The notes: generated by a model not told the origin, from the letters alone. DNA of 64,000 nt from Faecalimonas sp. (GCA_029264305.1 JARICA010000009.1:140971-204970), one strand, 5' to 3'; shown: positions 50,345-58,682, counted from the first letter of the stretch. Translations and numbers: made by a program.

Positions 50345-51088
50345 ATGAAAAAGGTATTAGAATGTTGTGTGGATTCGGTTGAATCGGCTATAGCCGCAAA
50401 AGAAGGTGGGGCAGATAGAATAGAATTATGTAGTGGTCTAGTTATAGGAGGGCTTTCTCCATCCATAGCATTGTTTAAAAAAATAAAAGAGGTAGTAGAT
50501 ATTCCTATACGCCCATTACTTAGAACAAGATTTGGTGATTTTTGCTATACGACATACGAACATGAAATATTAAAAGAAGAAGTGAAAATTTTCCGACAGT
50601 TAGGAGCAGAAGGAATTGTTATTGGAAGTCTTACGTCAGAAGGAAGATTAGATTTACAACAAATGAGTGAATTGATGGAAGAAGCTGGAGAAATGAGAGT
50701 CACCTTGCATAGGGCTTTTGATATGTGCAAAAATCCGATAGAAACATTAGAGCAAGCAAAAAAATTAGGAATTGATACCATATTGACTTCAGGACAAAAA
50801 AATTGTGCAAAAGAAGGAGTAGAACTTTTAAAACAATTAGTAGAAAACAGTGAAAATCAAATTGAAATTCTTGTTGGCGGAGGCGTTGATGCTAAAACAA
50901 TTCCTATGCTTTATGAAAAAGCAAACACAACTTCATATCATATGTCAGGTAAAATTAGTTTAGAAAGTCAAATGAAATATAGAAATGCAAATGTTAATAT
51001 GGGAGTTGCTTCTGTTAGTGAATATGAGATCTGGAGAACAAGTAAAGAACGCATTCAAGAAGCAAGAAGTACTTTAGATAGTTTATAA
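50345..51088 (+). CDS. cutC: CutC family protein
   Basis: 247 aa TIM-barrel: VLECCVDSVESAIAAKEGGA, RIELCSGLVIGGLSPS, IRPLLRTRFGDFCYT, VTLHRAFDMCKNP, IDTILTSGQK and ILVGGGVDAKTI. It was linked to copper homeostasis by early E. coli work, but later evidence is weak and the enzymatic role is unknown. Monocistronic, ATG after AAAAGGAGAAA, strong terminator behind. Confidence 0.92.
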   Translation: MKKVLECCVDSVESAIAAKEGGADRIELCSGLVIGGLSPSIALFKKIKEVVDIPIRPLLRTRFGDFCYTTYEHEILKEEVKIFRQLGAEGIVIGSLTSEGRLDLQQMSELMEEAGEMRVTLHRAFDMCKNPIETLEQAKKLGIDTILTSGQKNCAKEGVELLKQLVENSENQIEILVGGGVDAKTIPMLYEKANTTSYHMSGKISLESQMKYRNANVNMGVASVSEYEIWRTSKERIQEARSTLDSL

Positions 51089-51089
51089 G

Positions 51090-51120
51090 AAAAGGGGATT
51101 CCACATGAATCCCCTTTTTT
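51090..51120. terminator. Bidirectional intrinsic terminator
   Basis: AAAGGGGATT, CCACATG, AATCCCCTTTTTT. A stem of 10 bp between converging cutC and the Cys-rich gene. Confidence 0.85.
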
Positions 51121-51131
51121 GATGCTAAATA

Positions 51132-51365
51132 TTAGCAGCATCCACATCCGCCATTAGTATTTCCAATTCCATTTCCACCACAGCAGAATAAAAGTAATAA
51201 AATTAAAAGGCAGCAATCGTTTCCACAAGTGTTCATGCCATTATATCCATTGTTACCACCACAACAGAATAAGAGAAGAATAATCCATAAACAAGAATTA
51301 TTTAATCCACATTCTCTTCCGTCATTACATCCACATCCACAGTTTGTTGCACTTAAATCGCTCAT
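51132..51365 (-). CDS. High-cysteine, glycine-rich small protein (spore-coat-like)
   Basis: 77 aa, about 14 Cys, start ATG with GGAGGCTTTAAT upstream. It has an internal duplication: IILLLFCCGGNNGYNG and LILLLLFCCGGNGIGN, each with a short hydrophobic strand, a CCGG turn and an Asn/Gly stretch, and it ends GGCGCC. Similar proteins in clostridial genomes are annotated as chorion-class high-cysteine proteins. Cysteine-driven cross-linking in a spore coat or exosporium is the likely role, supported by a sigma-K-like promoter. Function inferred. Confidence 0.7.
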   Translation of the reverse strand: MSDLSATNCGCGCNDGRECGLNNSCLWIILLLFCCGGNNGYNGMNTCGNDCCLLILLLLFCCGGNGIGNTNGGCGCC

Positions 51366-51400
51366 ATTAAAGCCTCCATAAATTGTTTATTTACAATGTT

Positions 51401-51427
51401 ATCATATGTAAGAGGAGGGATTTATGT
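51401..51427 (-). promoter_or_regulatory. Putative sigma-K-type promoter of the Cys-rich gene
   Basis: On the minus strand: AC, 17 bases, CATATGAT, fitting AC-N16-17-CATANNNT. The predicted RNA start is about 30 bases upstream of the ATG. Sigma-K drives late mother-cell coat genes in Bacillus. Confidence 0.45.
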
Positions 51428-51455
51428 TTCTAAAAAGTGAAAAAAATTTCATTTA

Positions 51456-51484
51456 TTGCAAAACAAAGCCGTTGTGAATAAATT
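51456..51484 (+). promoter_or_regulatory. Possible promoter of the subtilisin gene
   Basis: TTGCAA, 17 bases, TAAATT, ending 19 bases before ATG 51504. The track's TTG start at 51456 falls on the -35. Confidence 0.4.
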
Positions 51485-51503
51485 AAATAAAAAAGGAAAT
51501 GAA

Positions 51504-52421
51504 ATGGAACAGGTAAAAGAGCGTGTATCATATTGGTGTGATGATACAAATGAGCATAAAGTAGAAGGAAAAGAAATAGGTGTTGCTATATTGGACACGG
51601 GGATAGCACTACATCCTGATTTTGATAAAAGAATTCTTTGCTTTAGAGATTTTGTAAATGATCAAGAAATGTTTTACGATGATAATGGCCATGGAACGCA
51701 TATAGCCGGAATAATAGGTGGGAGTGGGAAATTATCGGGAGGAAAATACGCGGGAATTGCACCAAAGTGTAATTTGATTCCATTAAAAGTATTAGATAAG
51801 AGAGGAAATGGCGAAATTAATCATGTCATACAAGGAAGTAAATGGATATTAAAAAATGCAAAAAAGTATCATATAAGGATAGTCAACATTTCTGTTGGAA
51901 CACTTCCTGATACGAATAGAATTGAGGAAGAAAAGTTACTGATGGCGGTAGAAGAAATGTGGGATGAAGGACTTGTTGTTGTTGTCGCGGCTGGAAACTA
52001 TGGACCAAAAGGGCAAAGCATTACTGTTCCTGGAGTAAGTAAAAAAGTAATTACAGTAGGTGCTTCTGATGATAAAATAGAACTTTTTACAATAAAAGGA
52101 AGACTCAAAGATTATTCAGGAAGAGGTCCGACGAAAGAGTGTGTGATGAAACCAGATTTAGTAGCACCAGGTTCGAAAATATATTCGTGTAATAGTAGAT
52201 ATGGGAAAAAGGGAAGAGAATATTCATGCAAAAGTGGAACGTCTATGGCGACCCCAGTTGTATCTGGAGCAATTGCACTTCTTTTATCAAAATATCCTGA
52301 AATGACGAATGTTGAGGTGAAGTTAAGATTACGTCAAACATGTGTAGACTTAGGTCAATGTAAAAATCAACAAGGGTGGGGTGAACTTTGTATAAAAAAA
52401 CTTTTATCTATACAGAACTAG
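51504..52421 (+). CDS. S8 family serine protease (intracellular subtilisin type)
   Basis: 305 aa from ATG 51504 with AAGGA six bases upstream. The catalytic triad is complete: Asp31 in AILDTGIALHPDF, His63 in NGHGTHIAGIIGG, Ser247 in SGTSMATPVVSGA; the oxyanion Asn is in VVVAAGNYGP. There is no signal peptide and no inhibitor-type propeptide, so the enzyme should be cytoplasmic, like Bacillus Isp or AprX. The 30-residue head could hold a short inhibitory extension. A role in protein turnover at sporulation is plausible but inferred. Confidence 0.92.
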   Translation: MEQVKERVSYWCDDTNEHKVEGKEIGVAILDTGIALHPDFDKRILCFRDFVNDQEMFYDDNGHGTHIAGIIGGSGKLSGGKYAGIAPKCNLIPLKVLDKRGNGEINHVIQGSKWILKNAKKYHIRIVNISVGTLPDTNRIEEEKLLMAVEEMWDEGLVVVVAAGNYGPKGQSITVPGVSKKVITVGASDDKIELFTIKGRLKDYSGRGPTKECVMKPDLVAPGSKIYSCNSRYGKKGREYSCKSGTSMATPVVSGAIALLLSKYPEMTNVEVKLRLRQTCVDLGQCKNQQGWGELCIKKLLSIQN

Positions 52422-52450
52422 TGTCAAGAAAAAATACTTGACACCAGTTT
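52416..52450 (+). terminator. Terminator after the subtilisin gene, overlapping the ylxM promoter
   Basis: AACTAGTGTCAAG and CTTGACACCAGTT form a 13-bp stem with one mismatch around AAAAAATA. The 3' arm contains the TTGACA used as -35 by the next promoter, and the 5' arm contains the subtilisin stop codon. Confidence 0.65.
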
Positions 52451-52466
52451 GTATATGAGGTATTAT
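52438..52466 (+). promoter_or_regulatory. Strong sigma-A promoter of the ylxM-ffh operon
   Basis: TTGACA, 17 bases, TATTAT, 17 bases before ATG 52483. Confidence 0.75.
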
Positions 52467-52482
52467 ACTAAAGGTGATGAAA

Positions 52483-52824
52483 ATGAATGACATTTTAGAA
52501 CAGGCTTTATTATATGATTTTTATGGTGAATTATTAAACGAACACCAGAAAAATATTTATGAACAATTTGTACTTGAAGATTTATCTTTGAGTGAGATAG
52601 CATCGAGCGAAGGAATCAGTAGACAAGGGGTTCATGATTTGGTAAAGCGGTGTAATAAGACGTTATCTAGCTATGAAGCAAAACTACATCTAGTAGAAAA
52701 GTTCTTAGCGATTAAGGAAAAGGTTCATCAGATTAATGAAGTTTTGGAAGCAGAACAGACAGAAACAGGAATGTTGATAGAAAGTATTAAAAAAATATCG
52801 ACAGAAATTCTAGAGGAGTTATGA
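52483..52824 (+). CDS. ylxM: YlxM family SRP-associated DNA-binding-like protein
   Basis: 113 aa from ATG 52483 with AGGTGAT upstream; the track includes a GTG that lies in the ribosome site. [20 protein letters not shown] is the family N-terminus. A sigma-70 region 4-like helix-turn-helix follows ([20 protein letters not shown]), then a coiled-coil end. In streptococci YlxM binds the SRP particle and modulates its GTPase activity. The gene is one base from ffh, so the two are translationally coupled. Confidence 0.93.
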   Translation: MNDILEQALLYDFYGELLNEHQKNIYEQFVLEDLSLSEIASSEGISRQGVHDLVKRCNKTLSSYEAKLHLVEKFLAIKEKVHQINEVLEAEQTETGMLIESIKKISTEILEEL

Positions 52825-52825
52825 T

Positions 52826-54175
52826 ATGGCGTTTGATAGTTTAACAGAAAAACTACAAAATGTATTTAAAAATTTAAGAAGTAAAGGACGCCTGACGGAA
52901 GATGACGTAAAGACGGCATTGAGAGAGGTTAAAATGGCTCTTTTAGAGGCGGACGTAAACTTCAAAGTAGTAAAAGGATTTATAAAAGATGTTCAGGAGC
53001 GTGCGGTTGGACAGGACGTGATGAATGGATTAAATCCTGGACAGATGGTAATTAAAATTGTAAATGAAGAACTTGTAAAACTTATGGGTTCAGAAACAAC
53101 AGAAATCAAGTTGGAACCAGGTCAAGCTACCACAGTCATTATGATGGCTGGTCTTCAAGGGGCTGGTAAAACAACAACGACAGCTAAACTTGCTGGAAAA
53201 TTCAAGCTAAAAGGGAAAAAACCATTATTAGTTGCTTGTGATGTATATCGTCCGGCAGCAATCAAGCAGTTACAAGTAAATGGAGAAAAACAAGGCGTTG
53301 AAGTTTTTACAATGGGTGATACACATAAACCTGTGAATATAGCAAAAGCCGCCTTAGAACATGCAACAAAAAATGGAAATAATATTGTGATTTTAGATAC
53401 AGCAGGTCGCCTTCATGTAGACGAAGAGATGATGTTAGAATTACAAGAAATTAAAGAAGCTGTCACTGTACATCAGACAATTTTGGTTGTAGACGCAATG
53501 ACAGGACAGGATGCCGTAAATGTAGCAGGAACATTTAATGAGAAAATTGGAATTGACGGTGTAATTGTTACAAAATTAGACGGTGATACTAGAGGTGGTG
53601 CGGCTTTATCTATCCGAGCAGTAACTGGTAAGCCAATTCTTTATGTTGGTATGGGTGAAAAATTATCTGATTTAGAGCAATTTTATCCAGATAGAATGGC
53701 ATCACGAATTTTAGGAATGGGTGATGTTTTAAGTCTTATTGAAAAAGCAAGTGCTGAAATTGATGAAAATAAGGCAAAAGAGATGGCTCAGAAAATGAAG
53801 AAAGCTCAGTTCGATTTTGAAGATTATTTAGAAAGTATGAAGCAAATGAGAAATATGGGTGGTCTGTCGAGTATATTAAGTATGATGCCAGGAGTAAAAG
53901 GAAACATGTTAAAAGACTTGGATTCCGAGGAAAATGAAAAGAAGATGGCTAGAATTGAGGCAATTATTTACTCAATGACAATAAAAGAACGTCAGAATCC
54001 GGATATTTTAAATCCATCAAGAAAACACCGAATTGCAAAAGGTGCAGGAGTGGATATTAGTGAAGTGAACAGATTAGTAAAACAGTTTGAACAATCAAAA
54101 AAAATGATGAAACAAATGCCGGGATTGATGGGTGGTAAAGGTGGTAAGAAAGGCAAATTTAAATTTCCTTTTTAA
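52826..54175 (+). CDS. ffh: Signal recognition particle protein Ffh
   Basis: 449 aa. N domain (1-90), GTPase G domain with GLQGAGKTTTTAKLAG (G1), VACDVYRPAAIKQL, DTAGRLHVDEEMM (G3), TKLDGDTRGGAALSI (G4 and closing loop), and an M domain rich in Met (KKMMKQMPGLMGGKGGKKG) that binds 4.5S RNA and signal peptides. It directs nascent membrane proteins to the translocon. Second gene of the conserved Firmicute ribosome/SRP operon. Confidence 0.98.
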   Translation: MAFDSLTEKLQNVFKNLRSKGRLTEDDVKTALREVKMALLEADVNFKVVKGFIKDVQERAVGQDVMNGLNPGQMVIKIVNEELVKLMGSETTEIKLEPGQATTVIMMAGLQGAGKTTTTAKLAGKFKLKGKKPLLVACDVYRPAAIKQLQVNGEKQGVEVFTMGDTHKPVNIAKAALEHATKNGNNIVILDTAGRLHVDEEMMLELQEIKEAVTVHQTILVVDAMTGQDAVNVAGTFNEKIGIDGVIVTKLDGDTRGGAALSIRAVTGKPILYVGMGEKLSDLEQFYPDRMASRILGMGDVLSLIEKASAEIDENKAKEMAQKMKKAQFDFEDYLESMKQMRNMGGLSSILSMMPGVKGNMLKDLDSEENEKKMARIEAIIYSMTIKERQNPDILNPSRKHRIAKGAGVDISEVNRLVKQFEQSKKMMKQMPGLMGGKGGKKGKFKFPF

Positions 54176-54212
54176 CACATAGATAAAAGAATTTTAAGAA
54201 GAGGTGAATGAA

Positions 54213-54458
54213 ATGGCAGTAAAAATTAGATTAAAAAGAATGGGACAGAAAAAAGCTCCTTTTTATCGTATCGTAGTAGCAGATGCTAGATCACCAAGAG
54301 ATGGTAGATTTATCGATGAAATCGGAACATATGATCCAAATCAAAATCCAAGTGTATTCAAAGTAGACGAAGAAGCAGCTAAAAAATGGTTACAAAATGG
54401 TGCACAGCCTACAGAAACAGTTGGGAAAATCTTTAAAGCAGCAGGAATTGAAAAATAA
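54213..54458 (+). CDS. rpsP: 30S ribosomal protein S16
   Basis: 81 aa from ATG 54213 ([20 protein letters not shown]); the track adds three residues from an ATG within the ribosome-site region AGAGGTGAATGA. Family pattern [20 protein letters not shown] is complete, and the length is standard. It is placed between ffh and khpA as in Bacillus. Confidence 0.98.
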   Translation: MAVKIRLKRMGQKKAPFYRIVVADARSPRDGRFIDEIGTYDPNQNPSVFKVDEEAAKKWLQNGAQPTETVGKIFKAAGIEK

Positions 54459-54481
54459 TCTAAATCGCGGAGGTACGCGTA

Positions 54482-54709
54482 ATGAGAGAATTAGTAGAAG
54501 TAATTACGAAAGCATTAGTAGATGACCCTGACAGTGTTGTTGTTACAGAAAAGACAGAAGGAAAGACAATTGTAATCGAAGTGCACGTGGCAGAATCTGA
54601 CATGGGTAAAGTGATTGGAAAACAAGGTCGTATTGCAAAGGCAATTCGTTCTGTTGTAAAAGCAGCAGCTGCAAAAGAAGACAAGAAAGTAGTAGTAGAC
54701 ATCGCATAA
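54482..54709 (+). CDS. khpA: KH domain RNA-binding protein KhpA
   Basis: 75 aa, ATG with CGGAGG upstream. A single KH domain of the YlqC/KhpA family: MRELVEVITKALVDDPDSVV, and the GxxG loop in MGKVIGKQGRIAKAIR. It binds RNA, usually with KhpB, and affects cell division and envelope balance in streptococci. Position between rpsP and rimM is conserved in Firmicutes. Confidence 0.95.
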   Translation: MRELVEVITKALVDDPDSVVVTEKTEGKTIVIEVHVAESDMGKVIGKQGRIAKAIRSVVKAAAAKEDKKVVVDIA

Positions 54710-54750
54710 GCGGTGTCTATTTGTAACTTAATGCTAATAAAGGAGCGCAT

Positions 54751-55257
54751 ATGGAAAAGTTATTGCAAGTGGGAGTTATATCTTCGACACATGGTGTGCG
54801 TGGAGAAGTAAAAGTTTTTCCGACAACTGACGATGTGAATCGTTTTAAAAAATTGAAGCAGGTTATCCTCGATACAGGAAAAGAAAAAATGGTTTTAGAA
54901 GTGCAAGGGGTAAAATTCTTTAAGCAGTTTGCAATTTTGAAATTTAAGGGGATCGACAGTATAAATGAGATTGAAAAATACAAAGGCAAAAGTCTTTTTG
55001 TTGATAGAGAGAATGCAGTAAAATTGAAGAAAGATGAGTATTTTATTGCGGATATGATAGGAATAGATGTATATACCGAGGATGATAAATTTTTTGGTGT
55101 GTTAAAAGATGTAATTGAAACGGGAGCGAATGATGTATATATGATTTCTTCAGAAGAACATGGGGAAGTCTTGGTTCCTGCAATTAAACAGTGCATTTTA
55201 AACGTAGATATTGAAAATAGAAAAATGATAATTCATTTATTAGAAGGATTGATATAA
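54751..55257 (+). CDS. rimM: Ribosome maturation factor RimM
   Basis: 168 aa, ATG after AAAGGAG. The N-terminal RimM domain has LLQVGVISSTHGVRGEVKVF and the PTTDD motif, and the C-terminal PRC-barrel has YFIADMIGIDVYTED and VLVPAIKQCILNVDIENRKM. It assists assembly of the 30S head and binds S19. It is 2 bases upstream of trmD. Confidence 0.96.
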   Translation: MEKLLQVGVISSTHGVRGEVKVFPTTDDVNRFKKLKQVILDTGKEKMVLEVQGVKFFKQFAILKFKGIDSINEIEKYKGKSLFVDRENAVKLKKDEYFIADMIGIDVYTEDDKFFGVLKDVIETGANDVYMISSEEHGEVLVPAIKQCILNVDIENRKMIIHLLEGLI

Positions 55258-55259
55258 AA

Positions 55260-55991
55260 ATGAACTTTCATATATTAACATTATTTCCAGACATGGTTAT
55301 GGATGGGTTAAATACAAGTATTATCGGAAGAGCTATTGCAAATAAATTATTGACAATTGAGGCGGTAAATATAAGAGATTTTGCAGTGAATAAACATAAT
55401 CGTGTGGATGATTATACATATGGCGGAGGTGCAGGTATGCTTATGCAAGCAGAACCGGTTTATCTCGCTTATAAATCCATTGAAGAAAAATGTAAAAAAA
55501 TGCCAAGGGTTATTTATCTTTCTCCGCAAGGCAAAACATTTTCGCAAGAAATGGCAGAAGAGTTTGCTAAAGAAGAAGAATTGATATTTTTGTGTGGACA
55601 TTATGAAGGTATTGATGAGAGAGTTCTAGAAGATATTGTGACAGATTATGTTTCTATTGGCGATTATGTTTTGACAGGTGGAGAACTCCCTTCTATGGTT
55701 ATGATTGATGCTATTTCTAGATTGATTCCAGGAGTGTTACATAATAATGTGTCAGCAGAATTTGAAACATTTCAAGATAATTTATTAGAATATCCTCAAT
55801 ATACACGCCCGGAAGAATGGAGAGGTAAAAAAGTACCTGAGATTTTATTATCAGGTCACCATGCAAACATTGAAAAGTGGAGACGAGAACAATCTATCAT
55901 TAGAACGGCAAAAGCAAGACCTGATTTATTAGAAAAGGCAGAATTAACAGAAAAAGAAAAGAAAATACTTGCAAATCATTCTGAAATATGA
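55260..55991 (+). CDS. trmD: tRNA (guanine-N1)-methyltransferase TrmD
   Basis: 243 aa SPOUT methyltransferase that makes m1G37. MNFHILTLFPDMV is the family start; then DDYTYGGGAGMLMQAEPVY, LSPQGKTFSQEMA, FLCGHYEGIDERVLE and the knotted SAM site SIGDYVLTGGELPSM. The C-terminal RREQSIIRT helix is present. The 3' end carries the putative promoter of rplS. Confidence 0.97.
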   Translation: MNFHILTLFPDMVMDGLNTSIIGRAIANKLLTIEAVNIRDFAVNKHNRVDDYTYGGGAGMLMQAEPVYLAYKSIEEKCKKMPRVIYLSPQGKTFSQEMAEEFAKEEELIFLCGHYEGIDERVLEDIVTDYVSIGDYVLTGGELPSMVMIDAISRLIPGVLHNNVSAEFETFQDNLLEYPQYTRPEEWRGKKVPEILLSGHHANIEKWRREQSIIRTAKARPDLLEKAELTEKEKKILANHSEI

Positions 55992-55997
55992 TAAAAT
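55969..55997 (+). promoter_or_regulatory. Putative independent promoter of rplS
   Basis: TTGCAA, 17 bases, TAAAAT with TGA before it (extended -10). It spans the trmD stop codon and would start RNA at about the first base pairs of the rplS leader. Confidence 0.6.
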
Positions 55998-56000
55998 ACT

Positions 56001-56063
56001 AACGTTGTGAGAAGAACAGAGATGGTCCTCTAATACACTTATAAAGTTGTATTAAGAACGTCC
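56001..56063 (+). ncRNA. Structured 5' leader of rplS (L19 leader-like)
   Basis: A three-helix arrangement: outer ACGTT (56002-56006) with AACGT (56057-56061), AGAG with CTCT, and TAATACA with TGTATTA. It lies directly upstream of the L19 ribosome site AAGGAGGTCA. Position and shape fit the L19 autoregulatory leader class of Firmicutes; membership was not checked against a covariance model. Confidence 0.5.
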
Positions 56064-56086
56064 AAATTATAAGGAGGTCACACAAG

Positions 56087-56434
56087 ATGAACGAAATTAT
56101 TAAAAAAATCGAAGCAGAACAATTAAAAGCAGAAGTGCCACAATTTAACGTAGGTGATACTGTAAGAGTATACGGTAAAATTAAAGAAGGTAACCGTGAA
56201 AGAATTCAGGTTTTCGAAGGTACTGTATTAAAGAAACAAGGTGGAAGCACTAGAGCAACATTTACAGTAAGAAAGAATTCTAATGGAATCGGCGTTGAAA
56301 AAACATGGCCATTACACTCACCAAACGTAGAAAGAGTTGAAGTAGTAAGAAGAGGTAAAGTAAGAAGAGCTAAATTGAACTACTTAAGAGAACGTGTTGG
56401 TAAGAGAGCAAAAGTAAAAGAATTAGTAAAATAG
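56087..56434 (+). CDS. rplS: 50S ribosomal protein L19
   Basis: 115 aa, ATG after AAGGAGGTCACACAAG. Diagnostic segments: [60 protein letters not shown] and [16 protein letters not shown]. Standard length. It probably has both read-through from the trmD operon and its own promoter with a structured leader for autoregulation. Confidence 0.98.
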   Translation: MNEIIKKIEAEQLKAEVPQFNVGDTVRVYGKIKEGNRERIQVFEGTVLKKQGGSTRATFTVRKNSNGIGVEKTWPLHSPNVERVEVVRRGKVRRAKLNYLRERVGKRAKVKELVK

Positions 56435-56446
56435 TAAATGAGAGAG

Positions 56447-56480
56447 AGGGGCAAATACAATACTGTATATTGTCCCTTTT
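56447..56480 (+). terminator. Intrinsic terminator between rplS and rbgA
   Basis: AGGGGCAAATACA, ATAC, TGTATATTGTCCCT with a one-base bulge and one G-U pair, followed by TTTTT. Confidence 0.75.
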
Positions 56481-56503
56481 TCCACATATAGAGGAGAAAT
56501 AGT

Positions 56504-57355
56504 ATGCACTTTCAGTGGTATCCAGGGCACATGACAAAAGCAAAGCGCATGATGCAGGAAAATATTAAACTAATTGATTTGGTAATTGAACTTGTTGATG
56601 CAAGAATACCAATAAGTAGTAGAAATCCAGATATAGATGAACTTGGAAAAAATAAAGCGAGGCTTATTTTATTAAATAAGTCAGATTTAGCAGAAGATAG
56701 ACAAAATATTGCTTGGGCAGAATATTTTTCTAAGAAGGGATATTCTGTTGTGAAAGTCAACTCTAAAAGAGGTGGTGGGATTAAATCTATCCAAGGTGTT
56801 ATTCAAGAAGCATGTAAAGAAAAAATTGAACGTGATAGAAAAAGAGGAATTTTAAATCGTCCAGTTAGAGCAATGGTGGTAGGAATTCCTAATGTGGGAA
56901 AATCCACGTTTATAAATGCTTTAGCAGGAAAAGCTTGTGCAAAAACAGGAAATAAACCAGGGGTAACAAAGGGAAAACAATGGATCCGTTTAAATAAAAA
57001 CGTTGAATTACTTGATACACCAGGAATTTTGTGGCCTAAATTTGAAGATCAACAAGTTGGTTTAAAATTAGCGTTTATCGGTTCAATTAAGGATGAAATT
57101 TTAAATACAGAAGAACTTGCGGGAGAATTGATCAAGTTTTTAACTACACACTATGCTGGTGTTTTGGAAGAAAAATATGAAATAAAAGAGCAAGAAGATC
57201 CATATGCATGTCTTATGGAAATTGCAAAAAATAGACATTGTTTATTAAAAGGAAATGAATTAGATACGGAAAAAGCGGCGATGATGATTACTGACGATTT
57301 TAGAAATGGGAGATTAGGGAAAATTACGCTTGAATTTCCTGAAGATTATGAATAA
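56504..57355 (+). CDS. rbgA: Ribosome biogenesis GTPase RbgA (YlqF)
   Basis: 283 aa circularly permuted GTPase; G4 (LNKSDL) comes before G1 (GIPNVGKSTF) and G3 (DTPGILWP). It starts MHFQWYPGHMTKAKRMMQE, the family hallmark. The C-terminal RNA-binding part includes GNELDTEKAAMMITDDFRNG. It is required for late 50S assembly in Bacillus, where the gene also lies beside rplS and rnhB. It begins after the rplS terminator. Confidence 0.97.
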   Translation: MHFQWYPGHMTKAKRMMQENIKLIDLVIELVDARIPISSRNPDIDELGKNKARLILLNKSDLAEDRQNIAWAEYFSKKGYSVVKVNSKRGGGIKSIQGVIQEACKEKIERDRKRGILNRPVRAMVVGIPNVGKSTFINALAGKACAKTGNKPGVTKGKQWIRLNKNVELLDTPGILWPKFEDQQVGLKLAFIGSIKDEILNTEELAGELIKFLTTHYAGVLEEKYEIKEQEDPYACLMEIAKNRHCLLKGNELDTEKAAMMITDDFRNGRLGKITLEFPEDYE

Positions 57356-57374
57356 AGGGGAATAGAAACGGAGT

Positions 57375-57929
57375 ATGGAAGATAAGGAAAAATCAAAAAG
57401 CATTTTAAAAGAAATATTAGATTGGATCATTTATATAGGAGTTATTTTACTATTTACTTATTTAATCATTACATATGTAGGGGTGCGCACACGAGTAAGT
57501 GGTCAGTCTATGCAACCAACATTACATGATGGTGATAATCTTTTGGTAGATAAATTAACATATCGTTTTAGAGAACCAGAAAGATATGAAATTGTTGTAT
57601 TTCCATACAAATATGAGGAAGATACGTATTATATTAAACGAATTATTGGTCTTCCGGGAGAAAAGATACAGATTATAGAGGGATATGTTTACATAAATGG
57701 TAAAAAGTTGGAAAAGGATTATGGTGCTGAAGTTATGCAAGATGCAGGAATTGCTGAGGAACCGATCACATTAGGAGAAGATGAGTATTTTGTTTTAGGT
57801 GATAATAGAAACCATAGTTCTGATAGTAGAGTGCCAAATGTAGGTGTGCTGAAAAGAAAAGATTTAATGGGAAGAGCATGGATAAGAATTTGGCCATTTG
57901 ATAGTATTGGAGTGATTTCCCATGAGTAA
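57375..57929 (+). CDS. lepB: Signal peptidase I
   Basis: 184 aa type I signal peptidase. One N-terminal membrane helix (WIIYIGVILLFTYLIITYVG) is followed by the catalytic Ser box SGQSMQPTLHDGD, YYIKRIIGLPGEKI with the catalytic Lys, and the conserved GDNRNHSSDSR box. It removes signal peptides outside the membrane. It overlaps rnhB by 8 bases. Placement next to the SRP genes fits an export role. Confidence 0.96.
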   Translation: MEDKEKSKSILKEILDWIIYIGVILLFTYLIITYVGVRTRVSGQSMQPTLHDGDNLLVDKLTYRFREPERYEIVVFPYKYEEDTYYIKRIIGLPGEKIQIIEGYVYINGKKLEKDYGAEVMQDAGIAEEPITLGEDEYFVLGDNRNHSSDSRVPNVGVLKRKDLMGRAWIRIWPFDSIGVISHE

Positions 57930-58680
57930 AAGTATCCGTGAAATTAAAGAAGAATTTGAAAAGGCTGAAAGAGAAATGATCCCTTCACTATATGAAAAGT
58001 ATGCTAAAGATAGTAGAAATGGTGTTATTAATCTAATTATAAAATATAAAAAGAGGGAAGAAAAATTTCAAGAAGAAATCAAACGGATAGAGAAAATGAG
58101 TTTTTACGAACAGGAGAACTGTGCGGAAAAATATATTTGTGGAATTGATGAAGTAGGAAGAGGTCCGTTGGCAGGACCGGTTGTAGCAGGTGCGGTTATT
58201 CTTCCAAAAGATGAAATGATTTTGTATTTAAATGATTCTAAGAAACTTTCGGAAAAAAAGAGAGAAGAATTGTATGACATTATTATGGAAAAGGCTGTTG
58301 CAACTGGTATTGGCATTGTTAGTCCAGCAAGAATTGATGAAATAAATATTTTGCAGGCAACATATGAAGCAATGAGAATAGCTATCGATCAATTAAAAGT
58401 AAAACCGACTTTGCTGTTAAATGATGCAGTTACGATACCAAAAGTGGATATTCCGCAGATACCAATTATTAAAGGTGATGGAAAAAGTGTGTCTATTGCA
58501 GCAGCAAGTATTATTGCAAAGGTAACAAGAGATCGGCTTATGAAAGAATATGATAAAGTGATTCCTGGATACGATTTTGCAAGTAATAAAGGATATGGAT
58601 CAGCTGCACACATTGAAGCACTAAAAGAAAATGGTGCAACACCAATTCATCGAAAAACATTTATTAAAAAATTTATATAA
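57922..58680 (+). CDS. rnhB: Ribonuclease HII
   Basis: 252 aa. The catalytic domain starts at about residue 70 with ICGIDEVGRGPLAGPVVAGA; the other acidic ligands are in LNDSKKLS and LLLNDAVTIP, with KGDGKSVSIAAASIIAKVTR also present. It removes RNA from RNA-DNA hybrids, including single ribonucleotides. The ~70-residue helical N-terminal extension (IREIKEEFEKAEREMIPSLY) also occurs in Bacillus RNase HII, so it is not a new fusion. Coupled to lepB and yraN. Confidence 0.97.
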   Translation: MSKSIREIKEEFEKAEREMIPSLYEKYAKDSRNGVINLIIKYKKREEKFQEEIKRIEKMSFYEQENCAEKYICGIDEVGRGPLAGPVVAGAVILPKDEMILYLNDSKKLSEKKREELYDIIMEKAVATGIGIVSPARIDEINILQATYEAMRIAIDQLKVKPTLLLNDAVTIPKVDIPQIPIIKGDGKSVSIAAASIIAKVTRDRLMKEYDKVIPGYDFASNKGYGSAAHIEALKENGATPIHRKTFIKKFI

Positions 58681-58682
58681 TT

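Noticed and set aside
57922-58130. N-terminal extension of RNase HII as a novel fusion
   Set aside because: A helical extension of similar size exists in Bacillus RNase HII, so this is normal for Firmicutes.
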